A stretch of DNA of 64,000 nucleotides, from NCBI RefSeq assembly GCF_020382885.2, contig NC_058496.1, forward strand, positions 24,160,501 to 24,224,500, given 5' to 3'. Source of the DNA: Scatophagus argus. Lineage: Eukaryota > Chordata > Actinopteri > Scatophagidae. Positions 12,900 to 23,209 of the stretch are shown here, one piece after another. A program made the translations under genes and the position numbers. The notes under the pieces are model-generated. The model was given only the letters and a program-made list of their open reading frames with translations, was not told the DNA's origin and did not search any database. Positions within the stretch are counted from its first letter, which is position 1, and each line of letters starts with the position of its first letter.

Positions 12900-15190
12900 C
12901 CACAGTCTGTAGCAAGGGGGCACTAACATCATCTCCAGCAGTGATTTGACTTTAGAGTATTGCAATATATAGTATCAGGCACTAGGGGACAGCAGTACTC
13001 ATTCGAAAATAAAAACACAAATCAGTGCCACTGCGTGGGTGGTTTGGTTTCCTCAAGCAACATAAACCACAAACCACAATAATCTCAGTCTAAACCTCAG
13101 CCGGTGATAGTGATATTTAGGTGTCATACCTGAGCAGTTTTATGATATTCCTCCTCAAAAGCAAAGAGTTTTTAAAGCTGATTCATGAATTGACACATCT
13201 TTGTACAGTTTGATTTTAAATGAATCTTGTCAGTTGGACCTTTTGTCTTCCTCTGTGCTCTGAAACCTATGATTAAAAGCTAAGCCTAATCTTTTGTGTT
13301 GCTTAACGATCCAGTCCTGGAAAGCTTGCTAAGTGAGAAATATTATTATTACTCAGTCATGTCAAATCTGAAAGTCTACCTTTTACTGGTAGTTGTGGAT
13401 CAAGTTTATCCGCTGCTGCTCGGTTGAGACAGAAAAGCTCACTTCTGCTGTAATCTCAATCAATATTGTCTCCCTTAAGTTTTCATTTCTCATTTCTTAT
13501 GTATGAGGAATACAATATCAAATATTGTTAGAATGGAAACTTACCAGTTTAACATTTTCATTTCATTTTTAACTTGCCAGCATACCTGCTTTAGAACATA
13601 TGCATGTCAAAAGGCATTTAGAAAGGTTAAAGTTAGGCTAGATTTGATTGAAATCTGAGGGTTTTTTTTTCAGACATCTTCACTCTTTCTGGACGTGAAC
13701 ATTGATTTGACAGTAGTGCCTGTATTCTAGTAAGCATTTTTGCCTTGAACTAAAAAAAATCTCATTTAAAGCCATTATTAGACATGTTAAAAATTTTTGA
13801 CTTTGGCCCAATTAGGTGGTAGTATCACAAAGGACCCTGTGGCAAACAGATATGTATGTATGTATGCCTCTGCCCCAGAGACACACAATGCCTGAGATTG
13901 TTTAATTTCTGCAAACTAAAAACTTTATTTACTGACATTGTTGAACCAGAACATGGCCTTCTAAAGCTGTTGATTGCAGTGAGAGTAGTCTCACATCTTC
14001 AAGTGTTGAAATCTATACCGACCACCTTTGTCTTGTTCCAGTCCAAGAGCAGGTTGATTTCTCATCCGTAGTGATTGAGATTGAGGTAAACCTAAACCAA
14101 AGATTTCGCTAAAACCGAATTGTGTTGCCAAGGCTAAGAAAGATCTATTGTGTACTGAACCTTTTAAACCTTCAATTAACCAATGTGCAGATGTGGAAAA
14201 AGATGAATGCTACACACAGGTTTAATCTCTTAAAATTCTTTAATTGCCAAAAAGAAAAAAAGGATGCAACCAAAACCAAGGTATGTTTATGTGGCATCCA
14301 ACATACCTGGCAGAAACACAATCTCAAGATGGGACACAAAACCGAGTTAGGACTGAATGTGCTGCAGTGCAGCCAGCTACAGATACAGTTGACCAATACA
14401 TAGTTGATGGCTGTTGGAAATTTTCCACTCTCTAAATAGGAAAAGAGAACAACAATGCTCCGGTAAACTACACCAGACACAACTGGCTGCATTTCAAACC
14501 TATAAAACAAGCTTGAACATGAAGCAAGTGCACTAGCATTGATAGAAAATGACAGAAAACGAAACGTTAGGCATTTGCATGACACTTTTATGGAGGCGTT
14601 TGGCAATCAAGTGACCATGAGCATAATTAAAAAAATACATTTTGCCTGTGTTTAATTGCAGAGTGCCTGTGATCAGTTGTTTTTGTCACCAGCAGCTAAT
14701 AATGGTATAAGTTAACTGCTGCTAGGAGCTTAGTTCCTCTTCAGTAGTGACTCACTGTGCGTAAATACACCTCCAAACATAACAGAGAAAGTTGAGTCCC
14801 TTTCCAATGAAAAGAGAGGCATTAAGTTTCATTTCAACATTGAGCAGAAGAAAAGGAAGCCTGTTATGATAAACTGAAGGTCATCAGATGAACTTCATAT
14901 GCAAGCAAGATTATGAGAAAAACACCATTTTGAAAAATTAAAATGAAAATATTGTGGCTTAAACTAAAACATAAGCGTGCACTGGTGGCATCCTCTTGTT
15001 GGAATCATAGTTTGAATTCTTGTACACCCACTAATCAAATGCCCAAAAATAGTGTGAGAGCCACAGACAGATGACCAGATATGGTCTAGTTTCACTCTGA
15101 TGCTTAGGACCTGGCAGGCCTGCTTCATCCCAGATGTACATCCTGCATGCTGTTCAGTTTGCATCCAAACAGAACCTCTTGTTGTGTCTG
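12900..15190. other. Intergenic, no gene seen
   Basis: Open frames of 60-144 codons (the longest on the minus strand at 14172-14606) show no domain, and their composition is that of AT-rich non-coding DNA. Confidence 0.45.
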
Positions 15191-15194
15191 TAAA

Positions 15195-15390
15195 GTCAAG
15201 TCAAGTCAAGTCAGGTATTTTTTATTTATTGTCATTTCAGCTGTTTACAGTAGTACACAGTGAAACAAGATAACGTCCAACCTCCGTGGACCAGGTGCTA
15301 CACAAAACTACACAAAAGTCAACACAATACTATGTACATACATAAGCAGCTATAGAACTATCCATAGTGCCACACGAGCACGATACATGC
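15195..15390 (-). mobile_element. 3' tail of a LINE ending in (CTTGA)n
   Basis: On the minus strand the sequence runs through 'gtttcactgtgtactactg' and 'gacaataaataaa' into CTTGA repeats (15195-15213). This is the usual 3' end of fish CR1/L2-type LINEs. No coding part is attached. Confidence 0.6.
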
Positions 15391-15479
15391 TATTATAAGA
15401 AGAAGGGATATATCTTTATACCCTTCTGATTCATTTCACTGTCAAGCTAAATGCACTGTATAAGCTGCTCAGTGACACT

Positions 15480-15873
15480 AAAGGAACAATTTAAAGCTTA
15501 GGGAAATAGGCCCTGATTGATACCTGCAGTCAGTCATGTTTAGCCTAGCTTAGCACAAAGGCCAGAAACATGGGAAAACAGTTAGTTCCGATCTGTCCAA
15601 AGATAATAAAATCTACCTCTTAGCACCTGTGCAGTTAGCAAGGAAGTCATAGTTGCCACTGACATATTGTTCTACAGATTATATAAACAAGATGCAATGT
15701 GCTTTATAGGTGTTGGGGACTGTTTTTTTAACCTTTGGAAAGAACAAGACTAGCTACACTCTGTTGCAACTTCATATTTAACTGACGGGTATCAAGGTGG
15801 TATCAGTGTTTTAATCTGTCTCTCAGAAAGAAAGCAAAGAAGCATATTTACCAAATGTCAAACTATTCCTCTA
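15480..15873. mobile_element. Diverged non-autonomous element with imperfect terminal inverted repeats
   Basis: The left end 'aaaggaacaatttaaag...gggaaata' pairs with the reverse complement of the right end 'tatttaccaaatgtcaaactattcctct'. The interior has the common fish motif 'tagcctagcttagcacaaaggccagaaac' followed by 'gtccaaagataataaaatc'. A shorter relative is at 20026-20078. No coding capacity. Confidence 0.6.
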
Positions 15874-15889
15874 AAACCTGACATCCAAT

Positions 15890-16600
15890 GCTGCTTGGTC
15901 GGTCAGATACAAATGGATACTGATAAGTGAAAAAAACTTCCAGTGCTTATTGCAACCATTGTGGACAATTCTTTGTTTTAAGGGGTGACAAGCCAAAAAT
16001 GATAGGAGCTACTGCACATAGGTACCAATCAGTGTGTTAAAGAAAGACTGCAGTTGTTCTGTGTGTAGTGTATTGCTCCCATCGCTCTCTCTCGTGCATT
16101 CAGCTTTGCATAGACATTTGGCCATCAAAGGTGCAGCTAAAACACATTCAGTGTTTTAGCAGAACATCAGTTCACTGCGTATGTAAACACAAGTATGGCT
16201 GCAGTTACATTTCCACCATGTGCTCCGCCCCACAACAGGACTGTTTGAAATTCTCCAAGCACAGTTTTGATTTCTTGCAAACAGATTACCTCTGGGCTTT
16301 CTTCACCGAATCAATTCTCGCCTGCTTCCCTGTTTCAGACCTATTTTACTGGCAAGTGTAGTAGACTAAAGCGAAATCTTGAGCTTCTCTTCTTTCCTGA
16401 AAATTGCGTGTTTTCCCAGGCTTGTTTACACTCCCATAGCTGCCTTTTCCCATGTGAGAAATTTATTCATGAAGGGTTGATTGTTCCAGCAGAGGATGTT
16501 GTTGTCCTCTGGGTGCAAGTAGTAAATGCATCCATGAGTCAGGCCACGGTAAAGAATATTGTGAATACATTTCTGTACTTGGACATATAGGGCACATTAT
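15890..16600. other. Intergenic, no gene seen
   Basis: Short open frames only. This flanks the LINE on its 5' side. Confidence 0.4.
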
Positions 16601-16741
16601 TGTTGAATACATTAAAACGTCACTTATTTTTACCGTCAACAATGAATCACATGACTATAACTCATATGACCTTTGTGAATTTGTACAGGATTATCACTTC
16701 AGCTCTGTGCAACTTTTCATCTTCTTTTAAGTTGTTGTTTT

Positions 16742-17510
16742 GTGACTCCTATGTCTGTCTGCTCTTCACGGATTTTACATCAGCTTTTAATAAAATCATT
16801 CCACAGACACTGATCCACAAACTCAGTACTCTCAGACCGAGCTCCAGTCTCTGCAATTGGGTCCTGGACTTCCTGATGGACAGGCCGCGGTCCATAAAGA
16901 TCCACGACATCTCCTCCCCCATCACCCTCAGTACCGGCTCCCCCCAGGGCTGTGTGCTGAGCCCCCTCCTGTTCACCCTGCTCACACACGACTGCTCAGC
17001 ACAACATCCGAGCTGCCTGATGTCAGCTGTGGTTGGATGCATCGTCAACAGCGACGAGTCCGACTACAGGCAGGAGCTGCTGAGAAAACAACCTCTGCAT
17101 CAACGTGAAGAAGACCAAGGAGATTATCATGGACTTCAGAAGGGGAAGACATCTTCCCCTTCCTCCCCTGTACATCAGAGGGACAGCAGTGGAGGTGGTC
17201 TCCAGCTTCTGAGTGTCCACATAACGGACGACCTCACCTGGAGCAACAACACTTCCTGCCTCATCAGGAAGGCACAGCAGCGCCTCTTCTTCCTCAGGAG
17301 GCTGAGGCGTGCTGGACTGGGGAGCTCAGTCCTGACATCTTTTTACAGATGTGTGGTGGAGAGCGTCCTGTGCTCCTGCATCACAGTGTGGCACGGCAGC
17401 AGAGAAGAAGGCTCTGCAGAGGGTGGTGAAAGCTGCACAGAAGACTGTGGGACACAGCCTATGCACCACCACGGACATTTACACCTCCAGGTGCAGGAAA
17501 ATGGCGGAGT
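16742..17510 (+). pseudogene. Broken reverse transcriptase of a CR1/L2-group LINE
   Basis: Reverse transcriptase motifs are visible in the long frame at 16600-17601: [19 protein letters not shown] (catalytic D region), then [15 protein letters not shown]. Downstream comes [20 protein letters not shown] and [20 protein letters not shown], the thumb/C-terminal region. The conserved YADD-type box expected before [14 protein letters not shown] is missing by deletion, so the copy cannot be active. The frame changes near 17,070-17,200 and 17,390. A SINE abuts it at 17,511. Confidence 0.85.
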
Positions 17511-17787
17511 ACACCCTGGACTGGTCGCCAGTCAATCGCAGGGCCAACACACAAAGAAAGACAACCACACACTCTCACACACACACCTAGGGGCAATTTA
17601 GAGTAGCCAATTAACCTAATGTGCATGTTTTTGGTATTGTGGGAGGAAGCCGGAGTACCCGGAGAAAACCCACGCAGGCACAGGGAGAACATGCAAACTC
17701 CACATAGAAGGGCCCAGACCGGGATTCGAACCTGGAACCCTCTTGCTATGAGGCGACAGTGCTAATCTCTGCACCACCGTGCCGCCC
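17511..17787 (-). mobile_element. tRNA-derived SINE (AFC/V-SINE-like), copy 1
   Basis: Reverse orientation. The head 'ggcggcacggtggtgcag' is at the right end (17787), with a B-box-like 'ggttcgaatccc' inside. The 3' part is truncated at 17,511, where it meets the broken LINE. The last part of the element (after 'gtccagggtg') and the GGAT tail are absent. Confidence 0.85.
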
Positions 17788-17850
17788 TGATGTCTGAATG
17801 ACAATCCATCAAATAGTTCTTGAGATGAAAAGTGGACAAATTACCATCCC
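17788..17850. repeat. Fragment of a dispersed fish repeat
   Basis: 'atgacaatccatcaaatagttcttgagatg' resembles the widespread teleost motif 'ggcaatccatccaatagttgttgagat'. It lies directly next to the SINE head. Confidence 0.4.
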
Positions 17851-18238
17851 CAGCATGGACAAAAAGCTTTCAACAGTTTTTTACATTTGGTGCCCAGTGT
17901 CTGGTGTTTCTTGGGAGAAATGCTTTGATGCAAATGATGCATTTGACATATTGGATAGCAGCAACAATAGTGGATGAAAATGATAAACTGGCAGTAAAAC
18001 TGGAAGTGAAACTTGATCAACAGAAAACCCAAGATAAAAGAGGTTATGACCCTTCAAGGCTTTTTTTGAGCGATAACTATTCACTTTTCACTCTTCACTA
18101 ATCTCTGAATCTGCCCTTAAATTCCTTTCCCAGATGTGATCTCAGGTTCAATTTATCAGTTTACAGGTGAGTGGTTTGCTCATTTCTCCTTAGAAGAACT
18201 GTAAGGGTCATGAGAAAAACAAGATGAAGATAATAATG

Positions 18239-18262
18239 TGAGACAAGACAAGACAAGACAAA
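18239..18262. repeat. (GACAA)n microsatellite
   Basis: About four tandem units of 'gacaa'. Confidence 0.85.
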
Positions 18263-18303
18263 GCCTGTCCTAAAACTGATTTGGGATTTAGATAGTGAAT
18301 GGA

Positions 18304-18670
18304 GGGCGGCACGGTGGTGCAGTGGTTAGCACTGTCGCCTCATAGCAAGAGGGTTCTAGGTTCGAATCCCGGTCTGGGCCCTTCTATGTGGAGTTTGCAT
18401 GTTCTCCCTGTGCCTGCGTGGGTTTTCTCTGGGTACTCCAGCTTCCTCCCACAATACCAAAAACATGCACATTAGGTTAATTGGCTACTCTAAATTGCCC
18501 CTAGGTGTGAGTGTGAGAGTGTGTGGTTGTCTGTCTTTGTGTGTTGGCCCTGCGATTGACTGGCGACCAGTCCAGGGTGAACCCCGCCTCTCGCCCGTAG
18601 TCAGCTGGGATAGGCTCCAGCTCCCCCGCGACCCTGACGGATAAGCGGTATAGAAAATGGATGGATGGAT
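18304..18670 (+). mobile_element. tRNA-derived SINE (AFC/V-SINE-like), full copy 2
   Basis: This is the most complete copy in the window. It has a tRNA-like head with A-box region 'tggtgcagtggttagcac' and B-box 'ggttcgaatccc', then the conserved body ('ggagtttgcatgttctccc', 'aaacatgcacattaggtta'), then 'gataagcggtatagaaaatgg' and the GGAT tail. A 13-bp target-site duplication, 'gatagtgaatgga', flanks it (18291-18303 and 18668-18680), so it is a genuine retroposition. An 81-codon frame inside it is a repeat artefact. Confidence 0.92.
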
Positions 18671-18730
18671 AGTGAATGGATGGATGGATGGATAGTGAAT
18701 GGATGTCTGGATAGTGAATGGATGTCTGGA
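18652..18730. repeat. GGAT-based simple repeat / short minisatellite
   Basis: The SINE tail (GGAT)n runs into further units of 'gtgaatggat' and 'gtctggata' repeated two to three times. Confidence 0.75.
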
Positions 18731-18846
18731 TCCGTAACAAATCAACATGGGTGCACATTTCTGGATAAATGAGTATAAACTGTCATTTTTGCCTTTCCAT
18801 AATCGATGAACAGATTGTGAAACTTAAAACCAAAATTACTTGTGAA

Positions 18847-18872
18847 TTTTTTTTTTTTTTTTTTTTTTTTTT
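18847..18872. repeat. Poly(T) tract
   Basis: 26 consecutive T. No attached retroposon body was recognised. Confidence 0.9.
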
Positions 18873-18879
18873 ATTATTT

Positions 18880-21700
18880 ATTTTATTAGGAACAGAGCCA
18901 AAGAACAGGTGTGTAAAACAGGATACATTTGGTTAGTGTGCTGTGATTCAAACATGCACTCAGTACACAAATCTACCCTCAATCTAAATTAAATCTACGA
19001 ATTACACCACCTCTTACGGTCTGTTGACATAACTGACTGCTGGATGCCTGAGACAAGCCCAGTGGCTATGTCTGGACTAAATATGTATCTAGAGTATCTA
19101 GATGACAGCTTATAATGAAGAATGTTTTAATAAGCATTTACCTCTGCCATGCAATGCAGCTTTAAACACTGGTGGATTCTACCATAGATGCCTCTATGCT
19201 AGATAAAGAGACATGAAGTGCCCTCTAAGGTGCCCTTAAAATGGAGAAAAAGTGATGCCCTGCATTCTAGAAAATTAGCTGACCTCCATGCACCTCTAAA
19301 TGGTTAAATAGTTTATAGTTTCCTGTGTTTTTATTACAGAGGTGAGGTGGGTTTTTCCACATTTTATAGTTTTTAAATTTAATCTCATTTAATCTTAAAA
19401 TTTAATCTAAATATCTATGTCCAGATTTAACCACATGGATGGTGGTGGGCTCAACATTTCATGCAAAGCTGCAGTCAGTCTTCGCAGTATTTACAATAAA
19501 AGCCTTCACTTCATCATTGCTTATAATTTTCCAGAGAAAAGTCAAAATGAAAAAAAAAATTCAGTAGTCAGCAGTATGTGAAGGCACAGAACTTGTTAGT
19601 GAGTCATTTCTTTCTAATCCATTTCTTCTTCTATTTTGAATGCAGCTTCCTCCTGAACACAATGAATAATAAGGTTATTCACCCACACTGGTATATAATG
19701 TCTCCTGTGTGAAGGCACACTGTTGAAGTAAAATCAATCATAAAATCGGTTATTTTCAAAAACAAAGCAAAAAAAGAGGTTTTTACACTTTGGTGTCAGT
19801 GGGGATTCTAGGACACCGCTTGTTGATTAGCGAGCTATAACTGGCTGCTGGCACTAGTTTCATGTTCAGTCGACTGATAGGCAACCATGATTGATCTTCT
19901 CATTCAGCAAAAACTGATATTTCCCAAAAAGCATTTAGTTCCCAAAATGCTTCCCTGGCATAAAATTGATATTTCCCCAAAATGCTTCCTTTTTGAATAC
20001 AAAGCCGAAGTTTGGATGTGTTTGTTTAGCTTAGCTTAGGAAACAACTAGCCTGGCTGTGTCCAGAGGTGAAATAAAAAGAAAAGAAAAAAGACTCTTAT
20101 GAAGTTTACAGAGTGGATCCAAGCAAAGGACAAAGAATAGAGGTAAGGTGATGTTAGAAGAGCTTATTGGAGGACAGCAGGGTTTTGGTGGATTGGGAGG
20201 CTGGCAGGATGGAGAAGCACCAGGTTTAGCAGGCCATGACCTGATGGGGGGAGGCTGATATACTGGAAAGGTGATGAGCTTGTTGATTAAACTGTTGTTA
20301 GCATACAGCTGCATACTGCTGCCTATTTACACATCCAGCAGTTACATAGCAACATCAGCATTCATCTGTGTGCCGAGTGCTTTTGAAGAGTAAGTAGTAA
20401 CTGTAAGTCAGCATGTTTATGCATTTGTACTGAATTCACACTGTAAACTTTTATTATGGAAAATATTTGGCTGAATGATGCTATAAAAACTGTAGAATGG
20501 GAAATAAAGTCACACTCTTGTGCATGAAATGTATTATTGTTGTTTTAATGCACTGACTTCAAATTGTTATTGATCTTCTCATCTTCTCATCTTACTAAAT
20601 CAAAAATATGTACAATTTCCAAAATTTTGAACCACTTGTCAAAGAATAAAGGAAATTTATTTTGAACCACTGCACACTGTCCAACTTTCAGAGTGATCGG
20701 AAATTAACTGCTTGTGAAATAAACTTATCCTCACAGTGCCTCAAGGCTTGAACAGTTGCATCACTCTTGGCAAAACCTATGCTTCTGGCGGGAAAAGTTT
20801 TTCTTCTACCACTCGACAACTCCCACACTCACAGATCGTAATCAAACACATGCATGCACACACACGCATAAACATTCACACAAGTAAGTGCTGCTTTCAT
20901 GCATTCCATGAAAAATCCCCAAACCTAACTGTCATCGGATTGTTACTGAAAAGAGAAGATGGGCAGAGATTAAGATAAAGATTAGATCTTGGTTTACTGT
21001 ACGAACAACTTTCCACTTCCTGGCAATTCAGATGCGCTTATAAAAAGATGTGCTTATAAAAGAGTCCTTTTATTTGCCTTTTATTTCTAGATGCACCTTT
21101 CAGCAAACTGTACAGCACAACTCAACACGTAAAAGAGGTGTGTAGTAAAATACCACAGGTGATCCCCACCCTATGTTCAGTCACTATTATCCCTTACTGT
21201 TCACTGACTCTTCGTTTGCTCTCAATGATTTCATTTCAGTTGACACTTAAGCTTAACACTTAACAAATATGCACTGACTGGCATCAATCAAACTGAAATG
21301 ATCATTTTCCCTGACAAGTGAAACTCTAACCCTAACCCTAACACTGACATTGAACACTGAAATTTTGATGAAACTTGAGGGAAACCCAGACTCCTTGCTT
21401 TATTGTATTGAAGAAAAATAGAAATGTAAAAAGGTCTGAATGTTGGTACAAAATTTTGGATGCTAATGCACAGTAGAAAATGTAGTGTTTGTTAATTTGT
21501 GTTTGTGTTCTGAATGGACTATATCATTTTAATGCAGGTATGGATCATATGAAGTGTGGAGGGTATTTGAAAGACGATCGCCAGTTAAAGATCCGCCTCA
21601 GGGTAACATCTGAACAGACACACAAGAGGGTTTTGGCAAGTGATTAAAGAGAGAGGAGCAATGAAAAGGTAACTGACTGGGCACGTGCAAACTCAGTGCC
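18880..21700. other. Intergenic region upstream of the first chemokine gene
   Basis: No exon was seen. It holds one dispersed-repeat fragment (20026-20078) and a very short CCCTAA-like run at about 21326-21345. The 92-codon minus frame at 20036-20314 has no domain. Confidence 0.45.
20026..20078 (+). repeat. Fragment related to the element at 15480-15873
   Basis: 'gtttagcttagcttaggaaac' followed by 'aactagcctggctgtgtcca' and an 'aaataaaa' segment matches the interior of that fish repeat. Confidence 0.5.
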
Positions 21701-21737
21701 AATTTTTCCCAATTTCCAGTCAGTGAGCACAGAGCAC

Positions 21738-21749
21738 ACTTTCACTTTC
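21738..21749 (-). promoter_or_regulatory. IRF/ISRE-type element in the chemokine 1 promoter
   Basis: The minus strand reads GAAAGTGAAAGT, a perfect GAAANNGAAANN as bound by interferon regulatory factors. It lies about 11 bp upstream of a TATA box and about 120 bp upstream of the start codon. Binding is inferred from the motif only. Confidence 0.55.
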
Positions 21750-21760
21750 TATTGTACAAC

Positions 21761-21766
21761 TATAAA
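21761..21766 (+). promoter_or_regulatory. TATA box of the first CC chemokine gene
   Basis: TATAAA sits 98 bp upstream of the ATG, which would place transcription start near 21,790 and give a leader of about 70 nt. Confidence 0.6.
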
Positions 21767-21863
21767 TGCACCTGCAGCTCCCCTTGTCACAGCAGCACCT
21801 TCACACACCTGAAGACTCACTGAAACAGACAACCTGAGCTCACACCTGCTAAAAGACGAAGAC

Positions 21864-22785
21864 ATGGCCTCTCGAGCTGCAGCTCTGCTCTTGCTGGGTT
21901 TCATCTGTGTTGGCTTCGCAACAGGTATGACATAACATACAGTTAGCTGTGAAACAGATCCATATTTCAGAAAGTAGTGCGGGTGTAAAGTGCATGCGAT
22001 CTTTCAGTTGGAAGGAGTCAAAATAAACCAAATTTGAAATCTAAACAGAGTCTTGAGGCAGAAACTGCAAGTGACCTTTGTACCTTCTGTGCAGTTCAGC
22101 TTTCATCGAGAAATCCACCTGTTGATTTTATGTCCTAATCCCTTTTACATTTTCTGATCATTTCTTTTCTCTCCCTGATAATTTTGTTTCTCCATCTTCC
22201 TGCAGCCGAGATTGCGGTGGACTGCTGTCTGAGGACCACTAATAAGTTTTTGCCGCTCCAAATTCTTGACCACTACATCATTCAGGATGCTGGGAAGGGA
22301 TGTGAGATCAGTGCTACTGCGTAAGTGTAACATATTTACATTAGGCGGAAGAACCTTTTCTGAACTGTTACAGTAGCTGCTTTGTTTTATTATTTCTGCG
22401 TCCTACCGTGCACAACAGTATGCTTAATAAAAGTAATGGGAATGTGGATTTGTTTTTCACCTCTGAGGCCTGCAGCCTAATCTCACTTCTCAGTCTCTCA
22501 TCTGCTTTTTCAGGTTCATTACAAAGGTCGGAAGAACACTGTGTGTCTCCCACCCCAGCGAAGAAGATTGGGTGAAAAAACACATTGCTTTTCTGGAGAG
22601 GAAAAAACAATCAGGTCAATAAATCAGGTAAATGACACATATGTATTATATTGCCTGATTTTTGTATGAGCTTTAAAAACAGTAAAATTCTACCTTACCC
22701 TGCCTTATCACTGTACTTCATTTCTGTAGGTCTAAAGAAGAGTGGACCCTGGGAAAAGATGGCTGAAGCGCTGACTGAAATTTGA
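21864..22785 (+). CDS. CC chemokine, CCL19-like (first of tandem pair)
   Basis: Secreted chemoattractant of the CC family, acting through a G-protein-coupled receptor on leukocytes. Exons are 21864-21924, 22206-22320, 22514-22614 and 22730-22785. All introns are GT-AG and phases are consistent, giving 110 aa. Residues 1-20 form a hydrophobic signal peptide; the mature chain starts near AEIAVDCCL. The four family cysteines are C27, C28, C53 and C69, followed by the usual Trp-led C-terminal helix (DWVKKHIAFLE). The signal exon followed by two core exons with phase 1 and phase 2 introns is typical of CC chemokines. The DCCL motif and linkage to rusc2 favour the CCL19/CCL21 group; the exact ortholog needs a tree. 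Odd point: a second donor at 22628 would put a stop at 22622 and give 94 aa without the C-terminal tail. It lies 5 kb upstream of a second chemokine gene on the same strand. Confidence 0.88.
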
Positions 22786-23203
22786 GAGCCTGAAACAGAA
22801 GTCACTGTCATTTCCATTTCTGTTCAGAGTCTCAGAATGGCCCTGTGTTGTACTGTAGAAGATCAAAACAAGGATCAGACCTGTACGCTCACTGAGGAAT
22901 CATCGATGTACAGTTCTGCATGTGTTTCTTTTCATTAATCCCTTTTCTCTTTGTCTAATTCATTTTTATTATCCCTGTGAGTGAAATGCAATATAAAAAT
23001 GAGAGAGAGAATTGGGCTGACTTGCTTGGAGGGTAAAGCCTGTAAGTTAGAGTGACAATGATGTGATGATGATTTGTGTGTTTTCATTTGAATCATAAGA
23101 CTGTAAGGTACTTGTGGAACTATCAGTGCTGTTTCAGTTAAGACAAGTACAAAATGTTGAGATGACTTGTGTGTGCGTAAACTGATGCTGACAGTTGTTC
23201 AAA

Positions 23204-23209
23204 AATAAA
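23204..23209 (+). terminator. Poly(A) signal of the first chemokine gene
   Basis: AATAAA in 'caaaaataaagtttgata', about 420 nt after the stop codon, fits a single 3' UTR in the last exon. Confidence 0.7.

Noticed and set aside
14172..14606. 144-codon minus-strand frame
   Set aside because: Biased toward Cys/Phe/Leu as expected from AT-rich antisense sequence; no splice signals or domain.
18399..18644. 81-codon frame also found almost identically at 40014-40259
   Set aside because: Both lie inside SINE copies; the similarity is between repeats, not proteins.
21320..21347. CCCTAA repeats as an interstitial telomere
   Set aside because: Only about three imperfect units; similar runs occur in common fish repeats, as at 54945-55175.
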